A DNA stretch of 64,000 nt from Hericium rajendrae. Taxonomy: Eukaryota; Basidiomycota; Agaricomycetes; Russulales; Hericiaceae. Position 1 is the first letter of the stretch. Each line of letters begins with the position of its first letter. A model generated the notes under the pieces. The model was not told the DNA's origin, ran no database searches, and worked only from the letters and a program-made list of their open reading frames with translations. Both the position numbers and the translations under genes were made by a program. The stretch is taken from the NCBI GenBank assembly GCA_033439255.1, contig CM065882.1, positions 1,364,001 to 1,428,000 of the forward strand, given 5' to 3'. This document shows, piece after piece, positions 34,518 through 45,675 of this stretch.

Positions 34518-35384
34518 CATCAGGAAGCCCCTAAACTTTCTGAGACAGTCTGTCACTCTTACAATAACTGCAGCTACTGCAGAGTCTGATACACCTGTTG
34601 CAAATTTTCATATGTTAATATCTCATTGAATATTTAGCTTAAACAGTAGAGACCTCTTGTCAGATATAGTAGTTATCTATCTTTAATTATTAAATATAAC
34701 ACAATTTCCTTAATCTAAAATTTACAAAAATCTTTTGTTGTCTGAGACCATTTCTGACTGAATCTGGTAGTCAAATAACCTGATGTTGTCTGAGACTGTC
34801 TGATTTTATCTGATGCTATTTTAACCTAACTAATACTGTACTTTTTCGACCATAAGTTCATCACGCGTCCCGCATGCTCTCTGAACCTAACTTACCTGTT
34901 GATATGTCCCATGTCACGCTGTAAGTATGAACATAGAAACATGACAAATTTCCTAGACAGATTTCCGTACAGAACAGAGCATGTATGGTATTCTAGTGGT
35001 TAAAGTCCTATAGAGACACAAAATGAGTGCGAATGGAAGTCAGCATTGCTGACAAGAGGAGGATGGAGTCCATGTAAAGGCGAAGCTCCCATTTGCGACG
35101 TGTCACAATGCACTGAACCACAGTGCTACTGCAGCAATGTCCCAACATGTTTGAACAATGGCGTGCGGTTGAACATGTGTCCCATGTCCCAGCGGCATCT
35201 GAACTGTGACCTTGTTGAACAACTTATGGGGTCATGGGTCACGCAAATTCTGAATGAACTTGTGGTTGAAAAAGTACAGTAGCTCTCTGACATCATCTGA
35301 TGTGTCTGACTTGACTCGCACGATGTTCTGCAGGTCCCGCAGATTTTCACAGGTCAAATCAGAAAGTTTAGGGGCTTCCTGATG
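34518..35384. mobile_element. CATCAGGAA-family element, 867 bp
   Basis: Termini CATCAGGAAGCCCCTAAAC and complement, with duplication AG on both sides. It is TCTGA-rich inside and carries the nested element 34836-35279. Non-coding. Confidence 0.85.
34836..35279. mobile_element. CTGTAC-terminal element nested, 444 bp
   Basis: Termini CTGTACTTTTTCGACCATAA and CTGTACTTTTTCAACCACAA (inverted), with TA on both sides; same family as 29004-29412. Confidence 0.8.
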
Positions 35385-35840
35385 AGGTAAGGAACGAGAT
35401 AAGATGAAAATCACACTTAGTGTGCTTTGGTAATGGGCATTTGCCCCGATCTCAACAAAGGTACAAGCAAGTGACACACCTGCACATGGCAACACACAAT
35501 GTGTGTATATGGTTGTGCTGACTGACATGCTCACATTCAGTTGTAACCATCTCTGAGCTATCACTGGCCCATCCACAAGGTACATCGAGATATGGTGAAC
35601 CAGCATAGGGTGTGGCCAGTGAACATGAGGCACAGTGGGCTGGCATGAGGTGTAGCAGGCATGCACAAGGCACTGGCCCCAGCACAATGCTACATGCCAA
35701 GTATAAGGCATGAGGTACAGGTACATGACATGCCTACACAGGTGTGCTAACTGATGTGCTTGTGCATAGCTATGACCATTTATCAGCCATACATATGCTA
35801 GCATGTGTAGCATCTGAGCCCATGCATAAGACATCAGAGG
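35385..35840. other. Non-coding, CATG/TGTG-rich
   Basis: No supported gene. The long minus-strand frame is a base-composition effect; it resembles the CATGTG-rich interior of hAT-1 in texture only. Confidence 0.5.
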
Positions 35841-35848
35841 CAGGGCAT

Positions 35849-36713
35849 TAGGGTACCGGTAGAAACTGCCTAGTTACTAACCCAGTAAAATACTCGAGTT
35901 AATAACAAGTTAAATACTGGTTAGTAACTGAGAGGTAGATTGAGACGGCGAGAAACTGTAAGAAACCTGCTGAGCTCGGTTAGGGTTGTGGATAGCGGCA
36001 ACGGTTTGGCGGTGGACAAATCGAGCTGCTCAAAAGCCACTTGGCTCGATAGCGCGTTGAGAGGCCGACAACTCGCACAGACTCTGATCGACATGGCCAT
36101 ACTCGGGATTTGGTACAGCGAACATTAACATATCAACCATCAGTCAAGGCCAAGAAGCACAAGCTTAAGGAGAGAAATAAAGTGCCCCGTCGTCAAATTC
36201 CGTGATATTGATGCCGACTTACTGCACTCCACAAGCACTCCGTCACATCGGGCACCAAATCGCAGCGACGAAAGCAACAAAACAACCGATTCGGATGGTG
36301 AGGACGAGGGCAATGGGCTTGATTCAGACGATGGGGTAGAATTCCTGGTGCGCTTGACAAATGAATGAGACGACATAATACCGCCATTCCTGCTCCACGA
36401 GGGCATCAATCTGGAATCATCTACATCGTGGGACTTGCTTTCGGGCGAGCTAGGACTGGTGGAGCCTCTTCCTCCACCTACTGAGGAGCCGGCCGTGGAA
36501 CTCGTTGAGGCAGAGATTGACTGGTCTAAAGTAAGTATAGTATCTTACAGTTCTTTACTGCCGTACAGTTTTTTACAATGCAACAAACTAGTTTTTCACG
36601 AGTAAATAACGACGAGATATTAACTGTTACTAACTGAGGTAAATAACCACCAGCGACACCCTTGAGTAAGTAACTCGGGTGAGAAACTAACCTGAGTTTC
36701 TACCGGTACCCTA
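35849..36713. mobile_element. hAT-like element hAT-3, 865 bp
   Basis: Termini TAGGGTACCGGTAGAAAC and complement, with a perfect 8-bp duplication CAGGGCAT (35841-35848, 36714-36721). Subterminal words GTTACTAAC/GTTAGTAAC repeat. On the plus strand 36180-36530 reads CPVVKFRDIDADLLHSTSTP...DSDGEDEGNGLDSDDG and, after one TGA, DIIPPFLLHEGINL...EIDWSK followed by GTAAGT. This is a decayed exon of an unrecognised gene, perhaps transposase-derived. Confidence 0.85.
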
Positions 36714-36775
36714 CAGGGCATGGTGTGTCTGATCTATGTGTGAGGTAATTTATATACCTTTATTAATAATAAAAA

Positions 36776-36820
36776 AAGGAATCGTTTTGCCATGCACAGC
36801 ATTGGCCCTCTTCCCCCAAG
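36776..36820 (+). mobile_element. 3' terminus of element X1
   Basis: AAGGAATCGT, hairpin CCATGC-ACA-GCATTGG and CCCCCAAG, followed by host T. It matches 8101-8145. Confidence 0.7.
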
Positions 36821-37391
36821 TGAACAACTTCATCCTGATCATTCATCAGCAAATGTAAAAGAGTCTCAACTTCCTCGTGCACCATACACAATTGATATTT
36901 TTCACTCTGCAGTTGCTGTGTATCATTCTCCAAGTGATTTATTAGGACTTACAAATATGCATCGTCATCGTATTCGATCTACACCTGAGTGGAGACATGG
37001 ACCTGCACGTCGAGATTGTGTTTTTGTTGAAAATAATCCAGAGTTGCCAGGAATGCAAGGGCTTTATGTGGGACGAGTTCTGATGTTTTTTTCATTCAAA
37101 CACAACACTGTCATATATCCTTGTGCATATATAGAGTGGTTTATTCCCATTGAAGATCAGCCAGATCCTGATACTAAAATGTGGGTTGTAGAGCGAGAAG
37201 TTGATGAAGATGGCAAGAATGTTCGTTCAGTAATTCATGTTGACACTATCTTGCGAGGAGCTCACTTGATGCCTGTTTTTGGAGAAGAGTTTCTTCCTTT
37301 TGACTTTGACTATACTTATTCCTTAGATGCCTTTTATACATACTATGTAAACAAGTTTTCTGATCATCATGCCAATGAAATAGCCTTTTGA
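36821..37391 (+). pseudogene. Plavaka-type transposase, C-terminal part
   Basis: This continues the transposase interrupted at 13287. With X removed the codons run ...RFLY then EQLHPD. The segment has FHSAVAVYHSPSDLLG...MHRHRIRSTPEWRHGPARRDCVFVE, VLMFFSFK...YPCAYIEWF and SVIHVDTILRGAHLMPVFG...YVNKFSDHHANEIAF, a typical Plavaka C-terminus, ending at a stop at 37391. An apparent ATG at 36792 lies within the X terminus and is not the natural start. No stop or frameshift is seen in either half, so the element was intact until X inserted. Plavaka terminal repeats were not located. Confidence 0.85.
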
Positions 37392-37755
37392 TTGAGTATT
37401 TGGATATTTTTAATATGCTATGTGATAACAGATAAGTGCTATAGTTATTTGTATGTATATACTAAGTCAGCAGTAATAAAAAGTTAAATATTTTAGTAGC
37501 ATTAGATCTATAATAGTAAAGTTTTGTCTTATTTTGCTATGGAACAACTACAGCCAATGATAAAATCAAATTTTAAAAATCTTTGTGTCTCAACATATCT
37601 GAGTTTATATCTGAAATGTCTGACTTTGTTCTGAAAATTAGAACTTTTCTGACTATGTCTGATGTATCTGAGTTTTCTGACACTTTATCTAATGTCTGAC
37701 ATTGACATAAAAATCTGACAAATATCATAAAGTCTAATTGATCTGATAAAGCCTA

Positions 37756-37949
37756 CATCAGGAAACTCCTCACTTTCCTGGCTTTACTGTTATAGGTCTG
37801 ATGTCACTGTTTTGGGCCTGATATTACTGTTTTCAGACTGCTTTCAGACATCTGAATCTGATATGTGTCTGAAAACAGTAACATCAGGTCCAAAACAGTG
37901 ACACCAGACCTACAACAGTAAAGCCAGGAAAGTGAGAAGTTTCCTGATG
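37756..37949. mobile_element. 194-bp CATCAGGAA foldback element
   Basis: TA/TA flanks and termini CATCAGGAAACTCCTCACTT and near-complement. Almost the whole element folds on itself (GTCTGATGTCACTGTTTTGG paired with CCAAAACAGTGACACCAGAC). Confidence 0.85.
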
Positions 37950-38443
37950 TAGATAATAAAGATCCTGTCTGAGAATGTTATTATTTCTGAGACTTTTCTA
38001 AAAGTCTGACTTGTGATAAAGATCTGATATTTGTAAACATTCTGAATGGTCTGAATGATTATGAGTCATCTGATCATATCTGAAACTTATCTCTTTGCTG
38101 AAAAGTTTTTTCAGTCTGATTTGATTGAGTAGTTCTGATAAATGTTCACACTTCTGATATGTCTGACACTGTCTAAATAATAGACATCTGCTTGACTTTG
38201 TTAAAAAAAATACCTTTGTAACTGTTGATAAAATGTTTGATAGATTTCAAAAATTCTGATATATGCATAAAGTTTGAAATGCCTTTAATTGTGTCTAAAC
38301 AAAGAAGGTCTACCTGATTATATCTAAGATTTGAAACTAGTCTAACTTTTAATGCAATGTCTGAGTGTAAGCACTATATCTGACAAGATATCAATATCTG
38401 AACTATCTGATTGTATCTGAAGAATGAAGATCTAAATGATGGT

Positions 38444-38767
38444 GTCTGAAAAACAGACACCTAAATGATTTTGTCTGCTATTTTACACAATATCTGATAA
38501 CAATCTATATGTCTGACAGAATTTAAAAGTCTAATAGCTCTGATTTTATCTGACACATAGACATTGAAATGATTGTGTCTGAAAAACAGACACCTAAATG
38601 ATCATGTCTGAAAAACAGACACCTAAATGATTTTGTCTGCTATTTTACACAATATCTGATAACAATCTCTATGTCTGACAGAATTTGAAAGTCTAATAGC
38701 TCTGATTTTGTTTGAACACTAGAGGTTGAAATGATTATGTCTGAGAGATAAAATGTTTCTGAGTATT
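38444..38767. repeat. 162-bp tandem duplication
   Basis: GTCTGAAAAACAGACACCTA...TGTCTGCTATTTTACACAAT recurs with a period of about 162 bp in two copies. Confidence 0.75.
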
Positions 38768-38959
38768 GGTCTGAGATACATTATGTTTCTGAAAAAATGT
38801 AAAATTTCTGGCAAAATTAGCTATATCTGAAAGTATTTGGTGATCTGATGATTTTGACAGTATCTGGAGCATATCTGAAGTCAAAAAGGATCTATTCATT
38901 GTTTTATGCATATTTGATTTCAGACACTTGACATTTTCCAGACCAGTCATGTTGTCAGA

Positions 38960-41628
38960 TTACTCATGAAATTTGACCTTTGCTGATGCCTTTTGCCCTG
39001 CCTCCTTCTCTAGCCCTGCTACAGCTTTATCAACATCCATTTTCCTCTCCTCTGCATCTTCTCCGTCAACCATGTCCTTTCGCACAACTGTCTCTGTCTC
39101 CTCATCCAGAATTATATCCACATCCATCATAAAGAGTGGTGGCTCAGCTTGCACTTGTCCCTCAGCTGCTTGTGCATCAGCTTGCACAGGAGCTGTTGGT
39201 TCTGCTTGCATCTCAGCATTCACTGAAGCTTCTGGCTCTGCTTGAAGTTCAGATTATATGCAAACTGAGGCCTCAGCTTTTAGCTCACCTTGCATCTGCT
39301 CCTTCTGTCCATCCAAAACTATATCCACATCCATCATCCTACGTTCCTCCTCAATGTGCGCAGAAGGTGCTGGCTCAGCTTGCATTTCTACCTCAACTGC
39401 TTGTGCGTCAGCTTGGACAGCAGGTGTTGGTTCTGCTTGCATCTCAGCATTCACTGAAGTTTCTGGCTCTACTTGCAGTTTAGATTATATGCAAGCTGAG
39501 GCCCCAGCTTTTAGCTCACCTTGCACCTCAGGTTCAGGCTCATCTTGCATTTCATTTTCTGGTGCTTCAACCGGAATGTCATCATCATTTTCTTTTTTGA
39601 TCCCTGCATTTATTTTAGTTGACAATTTTCTAATTATAATAAGTAATAGAAAAAACTTACGAGACTCATTGACGAAGTGCAGCAAAAGAGGTTCTACATC
39701 CTTCGATTCTATCCCTTTTGCAGCACAGAGGAAGGTCACTTGATCTTCGTGTGGTAAATTCGTAAAATGTTCTATTAAATGATCAGGAGGTGACCAATCA
39801 ACATCTGTCTCAAGTGCTAAGATGATGATAAGCATGATAAGCATGATAAGCATGATAAGCAACCATTTTTTTCGCTTAGCATATAGAAACTCACAAGCTT
39901 TGCCTGGATGTGAGAACCACTGTGAAGTCAGAGGATTCTTCACATCTTCATGGTTGCTGAGCTCTTTCTGCCAATAGTTCAGAAGCTCCACAATCTGTTC
40001 CTCAGCAGATGCACCTTGAGAAATTGCAAAGATGCTGAACCAGATCTGCTTTTCAAATTGTAAGAGTATATCAGGTTTTCCTTTATTTCCTAAAGCATAT
40101 AACAACTTTTAAATAGAGCATATAAGCAGTCTAAATCTATACAAATCAGAAAAATATAGCCACATACTTGCGAATAGGTTTCTCTTTTCAATACATGATT
40201 GGACAGTGTACGAGGAACAAGCAACGCCACAGGAGACAGCCCAAGGGCAGTGATGATGGCATTGAGCCACTTTCGCTGTGTCATTTTAGATTCTGGCAAA
40301 TTTTCCATCTCTGCATTTCTGTTTTAAAGTTATACATTAGAACAACTGATAAATAAAGCTATAGCATACTTTTTGATGGTTTGCCAGTATTTGATGTTAG
40401 AGAAAAAGATATTTCCCTAGAGATAGATTCACATACTTAGAATAAAATTACGATGCACAAACAATATAAAACTTACTTCAACTATGGACTGCAAACCCAT
40501 GGCAGCGTGCTCAAAGTTTTGGACCATTGCTTGCTAATCCATAGTAGCTGTCCGCATTGACGTACGGCACCAGAGAGCACAAATAACTTTAGCAGAAGAT
40601 TTAACAGACCAGTCACTATTTTTCCATTCCGTTCGCAGCTGAGCTTCAATTTCCTCCGATGAAATCAAGTTCTTAGCATCATGGTTTGCTCCTGGATGTC
40701 TGATCTCCAGTTCCATTCCAGTTGTTTCAGAAGTACTAGCATGGGCTTGTGTAGTCCTCGGTAATTTGGCTTTAGTCCATGCAGCCCATGACTTATCTAG
40801 GCACTGTGGCCAGTTTTCTATCAAGCGCACGATCTGAAGTGAATGGTAAAAGTATAAGACAATATAAATATTTATAAAAGCAAAAGCAGACTACTCACCG
40901 CAGCCAAATTAGTATCATCAGACACAATCTGCTTGTATACTGCCAATCTAGGCAGACACAAGGCAGTGTCCTCTGCTTGCACATCACAAAGCCGTGCAAT
41001 CACGTCTACAACGTGGTACTGAAGGACTACCTTGCTAGCTGCTGCCATCAATTCATTGTTCATGCGGCTCCACAGGCTGTGCACATTTAGCTGCTCTTCA
41101 CCAGATTCCACGTATGCATACCAGAGTGGCAGCACCAGACTTCGAGGGTCTAGCTCATAAAAGCCTTTGGTGCCCCACTCATCCAAGGAGCTGAAGAAGT
41201 GCTGAGAAGAATCATATGAGCAAGATTGTGATGATGGACAAATGAGTAACAGAATAGCACCTCAAACACAGCTCGGGTCTTTGATTGGGAAGGATCAATT
41301 ATTGCCATGTCACTTTCATTGGACACACGATTATCAAAGGCATGAGAAAAAATTGATCTGATGCTGGGGGCAGTGAAGATAGTTGGATTGAACCAAGGGA
41401 GGACACGCAGAGCTGCTGCACATAGCCGAAAATCAGATTTTTGAGCCTTGTGCTCTTTGATTTTTTCCACAAGGTGAGGATGAGTTTTCTTCAGTTGTTT
41501 TTCGGATATGGTACTAGTTGAATGAGCCAGTACATCAGAGAAGACAGACAATCTTTCTCAGAACAATAAGGAACACACTTTGTAGTCGTTGTAGATTTTG
41601 CAGATTTTGCCTTCGAAGACGTTGCCAT
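38960..41628 (-). CDS. Multi-exon protein of unknown function with acidic QAEP repeats
   Basis: The start ATG at 41628 is in a CCATGG context. The first exon ends at 41579 and splices to about 41513 (…STTTTN-TISEKQLKK). Further exons are 41513-41261, 41201-40899, 40833 to about 40560, a segment ending ...SIVE near 40470, about 40430-40385, 40319-40168 and 40105 onward. Introns follow with GTGAGT/TTAG and GTAAGT/GCAG sites, including one holding four TTATCATGC repeats (39830-39870). The C-terminus has two repeats of NAEMQAEPT..VQADAQA...MDVDI(V/I)LD, each split by an intron at the same place. Splice phases agree and I see no lesion. No domain was recognised; the middle has WYAYVESGEEQLNVHSLWSR. 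A P box lies 186 bp upstream. Confidence 0.6.
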
Positions 41629-41813
41629 GGCTCAGCAAAAGATTCTTTTGGGCTAATTAGTGCTTATCAGATGATAGATGGTATTCATAGCATAATAAGA
41701 TTACCTTCAAGACACGGTAGACGTAAAGAAACTGGAACGGCAGAGGAGAGACAGCATAGATGGAGAGTGTGATATGATCCTTGTCTCCGCGTTTTAGGTC
41801 ACGTGACACGTTC

Positions 41814-41839
41814 AGACCTTGTTCGGCCGCACAAGGTCT
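41814..41839. promoter_or_regulatory. P box flanked on both sides by E-boxes, upstream of the 41628 start
   Basis: GGTCACGTGAC (41797-41807), 6 bp, the 26-bp palindrome, 7 bp, GTCATGTGATC (41847-41857). This symmetric arrangement ends about 170 bp upstream of the ATG of the minus-strand gene. Confidence 0.75.
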
Positions 41840-41942
41840 CTTGCAAGTCATGTGATCAACCGTACCTCTCAACGCCTGCCAATTGCAAAACACAAGACAT
41901 GACGCAGCTGGCGCTCCGCTGGTCTTGTTAAAGATTGACAAG

Positions 41943-41973
41943 AAACGGGGCTCGGCTTCGCCTCGCCCGGTTT
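41943..41973 (-). repeat. Imperfect hairpin downstream of the Helitron helicase exon
   Basis: AAACGGGGCTCGGC-TTC-GCCTCGCCCGGTTT, 11 of 14 pairs; a candidate Helitron 3' hairpin. Confidence 0.5.
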
Positions 41974-42043
41974 CTTTTTGTGACAGTAGGTCACGGGGCA
42001 TGGAGAGTTTTAGATTTACAAAGTACAGTAGAGTCATTTGCAT

Positions 42044-42473
42044 TTATAACAGTTCTGTATATACCACATTGTCCATCGTCGTCTGCCCTGGCGCAACTCG
42101 TACAATACAATCTCGACCGAAGGGAACCCTAGAGAATGCCGTATAGAGCTGTCCATGGCTGAAGACCGGGTGCGTGACATCGACAGCCAGCTTTTGTAAA
42201 GTCATCCCCTGCGCGCTATTTATCGTCGTCGCATAGGCTAGTCGAAGAGGAAATTGACGGCGCTTGATAGTCCAACCCTTGTCAGGGAAATAGTGGGTGA
42301 AGTCGATGCGAGGTAAGACGATACTGTCGATCTGTTGTAGGTGCGTGCCTCGAATTAGTTGAACGACGATGACTCGCTGACCAAGCTCGTTGATGACGAC
42401 CTTCGTGTTCTTGGTGAGGTTGCCCAGGGAGAGACATGCCATGTTGAAATCGAGACTGTCCGACAGATACTAT
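42044..42473 (-). pseudogene. Helitron PIF1-like helicase, C-terminal exon
   Basis: An acceptor TTTAATAG precedes YLSDSLDFNMACLSLGNLTK. The exon then has FPLRLAYATTINSAQGMTLQ (superfamily 1 motif V), KLAVDVTHPVFSHGQLYTAFSRV (motif VI) and a stop at 42044. This is the extreme C-terminus of the Rep/helicase of a Helitron; the upstream helicase motifs and the Rep nuclease are missing. On the same strand 41943-41973 (3' of the gene) forms a hairpin (GGGC-GAGGC-GAA-GCC-GAGCCC type), as near Helitron 3' ends, but I could not place a CTRR terminus. Confidence 0.75.
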
Positions 42474-42599
42474 TAAAAATAAGCAATTGTCATTGGGGGT
42501 GCACTACTCCGCGTCAAGAATGTGCGTGATCGCACTCTATCTCGATCAGAAGCGCAAAGATAAACAGAATACGGTGAGACATACGTGATTTAATCCTCC

Positions 42600-43340
<741 letters not shown>

Positions 43341-43522
43341 GATGAGCCTATATAATGGTACAGGATGTCACTGTCAAAGGATGCGAGATGTGACTAATCG
43401 ATACGCACAGAAATGTTTCTTCAACCTTGCGCCCGAATGGGGCATACGAGTCGCGAGGCACAACGAATGCATCCATCATCCAGATATTGTTGCGGCCAGC
43501 AGAGGAGGTAGATCATACTGAA

Positions 43523-43713
43523 GGATCTTGTGTGGTCACACAAGGTCTTCAGCTGCACGTGATACACAAATACATGTACACAAGACCTTGTGCGGCCGCA
43601 CAAGGTCTTCAACTGCACGTGATACACAAATACATGTACACAAGACCTTGTGCAGCCGCACAAGGTCTTCAACTGCACGTGATACACAAATACATGTACA
43701 CAAGACCTTGTGT
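43523..43713. repeat. 60-bp tandem repeat built on P boxes
   Basis: About 3.2 units with exact 60-bp period (43523, 43583, 43643, 43703). Each has a P box, then 7 bp, CACGTGATACACAAATACAT and GTACACA. The second unit is a perfect palindrome (core CCTTGTGCGGCCGCACAAGG); the first and third have one to three changes; the last keeps only the left half. It lies just upstream of the CDC5-like fragment. Confidence 0.95.
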
Positions 43714-44247
43714 GGGGATGGGCATAGCGGATAGCACGTCAAACGTGAGAATTTCCCTTCCGAAGGCGATTCTGGTTCTCTCCGTTGACGCGGCTTGCTC
43801 ATTGTGTCCGCACTGGAGTCCCCTCGCGAAATTTCTATCTCCTCACTCAATAGCTAGTATTTCGAAAATCGAAGTAGGCAATTGTATTCTAGACATATGT
43901 AGCTACATTTTGGTGGGTCAAAATCAACAGATGTTGGAAAATGACAAAGAAATGCGGAAATTTCGAGAGAAATAAGGACATCTCTACGAGAAAAAAAGAT
44001 TGCTTCAAATGGACCCATCAATCTGTAGCCCGGGATCGAATCTATAGAGTTCATTAGTGGAGTTTGTTGAAGGACAGTGTGCTTGGTGAGGAGAAAGATG
44101 AACAAGGCAAGGGATGAGGTGAAAGCGGCAAACCCGCGAGATAAATCGTGTCGGATGCATCAGACGTGTCGTGTGCACATCATCATCAAGATCCTCCTAC
44201 GACGTTAGCACTTGTGTGCTGCTCGAGACGACTAGGAACTCACCATT
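43714..44247. other. No gene seen
   Basis: Unique sequence between the tandem array and the SGDGTSHR gene; only short unsupported frames. Confidence 0.5.
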
Positions 44248-45383
44248 ATGCCTCCTTCTAGCCGCTCCTCGCTCCAGGTCAGCCAAACTCGGAGGCTCAA
44301 CGCGCTCAAAGCAGAGAACAAAGAGAACTCACCTCCAGCCGGAGTCTCGGTTCCCAAATCTCGCTCTCGAAATACTCGTCGCACTGATGCCTTAATTGCT
44401 GCAGAACAGCATATCGAGAGTCTTGAGGCTGAACTCCTGATGCTCCGGACTTCTCTCGAGAAGGCCACCTCGTGTCTTCTCGCGAAGCGACCGTGGTTAT
44501 CGGAGATCTGCAGGCAGCTCTCGATGTCAGTGAAGGGAAACTGAAGGACTCACTGGGTCTAGGAGATGCAACAATGCATCGCATCAAGCAAGCTCAGAAG
44601 CGCATCGAGACTCAGCGCAAGTGTCTCCTTCGAGCAAGAAAACGAGAAGCCCTGCTACTTTCTCACAAGGCTACTCTTCGGGATGATTTCTGTCGCGCCC
44701 AGAACACAATACTTGTCATGCGTGCTGACATTGATTCTGCTCACGCTAATGTCACTCGCACTCGGGCTGATGCTTTCCTGGCCTTCGAAAGGGCTGCTCT
44801 TGCTGAGGCTCAGCTTCTTGCGGCAACAGAACTGACTAAGACGACATCAGCATCGATGCTTGTGCTATCCGAGAGGACTGAAGTGCTCACCAAGGCTCTG
44901 AATACTACTCGAAGGCAGGCCGCTATCTCGGAGAAGACTCTGGAGGGCTGTCGAAAGAAGCTGAGAGCAAGTCAGATGTGTTGTCTTCGTGCAAAGCATG
45001 CTCGCGACAAGGCTAATGAGCGTGCACGCGCTGCTCTTGCGCATCGAAGACAGATGGCAACATGGAGACTCACCCGTGGACGTACATATTCTCCTGAGGC
45101 AAGAAATGCTGCGCGCTTGTTACAGCGAGCCGGATGTTCGCAAGCAGCTGTGGGACCAACCATCAAAGCACTCGCGGGAATCTTCGGAGTATCTGTCAAT
45201 CGAACGATGAGTCGTCGTACTGCTCAGAGAGCATCTATCGAGGGTGGAATTGCTGCAAAGATGCAACTTGGATATGAGATCTCGAAATCTCAAGGTATGG
45301 TTCAAATATCTCATTGAAAAACTATCACTCACCTCACGTAGGATTCACGGCAAGCGGGGATGGTACGTCGCATCGCAAGATTA
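44248..45383 (+). pseudogene. Coiled-coil protein with SGDGTSHR motif, truncated
   Basis: The ATG at 44248 opens a Ser/Arg-rich N-terminus and a coiled coil (AAEQHIESLEAELLMLRTSLEKAT). A shift of frame near 44470 leads into the rest of the coiled coil (IGDLQAALDVSEGKLKD... to about 45060), then SPEARNAARLLQRAGCSQAAVGPTIKALAGIFG...RRTAQRASIEGGIAAKMQLGYEISKSQ. An intron (CAAG-GTATGG to CACGTAG) joins GFTASGDGTSHRKITY. I remember this pattern (helical segment, then S-x-DGTSHR) from expanded Agaricomycete proteins of unknown function, possibly linked to transposons. The frame ends at a P box at 45391, so the downstream domain is missing. The frameshift plus the truncation make it a pseudogene. 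Confidence 0.6.
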
Positions 45384-45390
45384 CATACGC

Positions 45391-45416
45391 AAGGCTTGTG
45401 CGACCGCACAAGGTCT
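45391..45416. promoter_or_regulatory. Degenerate P box at the gene break
   Basis: AAGGCTTGTGCGACCGCACA then AGGTCT, followed after about 8 bp by CACGTGAT. It marks the point where the preceding gene loses homology. Confidence 0.7.
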
Positions 45417-45675
45417 TCAGTCACACGTGATTCACAAAATAGCTCAATCGAAAGTCTCCAGAATCTTCGAACCAAGCCAATCTTTGTACGGGTTATCCCT
45501 TGCTCGGGATGATGGGCTCATGGTATGGCCAAGCAGCTGCCTGCTACCCAACTCAGATATAAGATGACCAGGATACATATTCATGTCATGACACCGATGT
45601 AGCTGTTTATACATCTATGCTGCTGTCCGAGTGCGAGGAGGAGTAGTCGTCGGCGGGCCCAGCGACTATGCTGCG
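45417..45675. other. No gene seen
   Basis: Short unique region between the truncated gene and the Ulp1-like gene's 3' end. Confidence 0.4.

Larger units (their letters stand above)
13288..36820 (+). mobile_element. Helentron-like element X (X1), 23.5 kb with nested insertions
   Basis: The 5' terminus is TTACGATTCCTTAGAATCG, itself a small hairpin (CGATTC-CTTA-GAATCG). The 3' end has an A-rich run, AAGGAATCGT (inverted match to the 5' ACGATTCCTT), a hairpin (CCATGC-ACA-GCATTGG) and a terminal CCCCCAAG. The left flank is ...TTTTTATA and the right flank TGAACAACTT. Deleting the element joins Plavaka codons ...RFLY and EQLHPD in frame, with insertion between A and T and no target duplication. 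That is the signature of Helitron/Helentron rolling-circle transposition. The interior holds X2, hAT elements, an LTR element, a copia relic and CATCWGRAA elements. No replication protein or helicase was recognised inside, so this copy is non-autonomous. Confidence 0.7.
37560..38955. repeat. TCTGA-rich block
   Basis: Dozens of TCTGA/TCTGAC/TCAGA words, like the subterminal regions of the CATCAGGAA family. It contains the foldback element 37756-37949 and a tandem duplication at 38444-38767. No gene is seen. It may be a large decayed member of the same family; outer termini were not found. Confidence 0.6.

Noticed and set aside
36792-37391. Independent 199-aa gene
   Set aside because: Its apparent ATG lies inside the X 3' terminus; homology begins only at EQLHP and continues the transposase at 13287.
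43523-43713. CRISPR-like array
   Set aside because: Regular 60-bp repeats, but there are no unique spacers and the genome is fungal; it is a simple tandem repeat.
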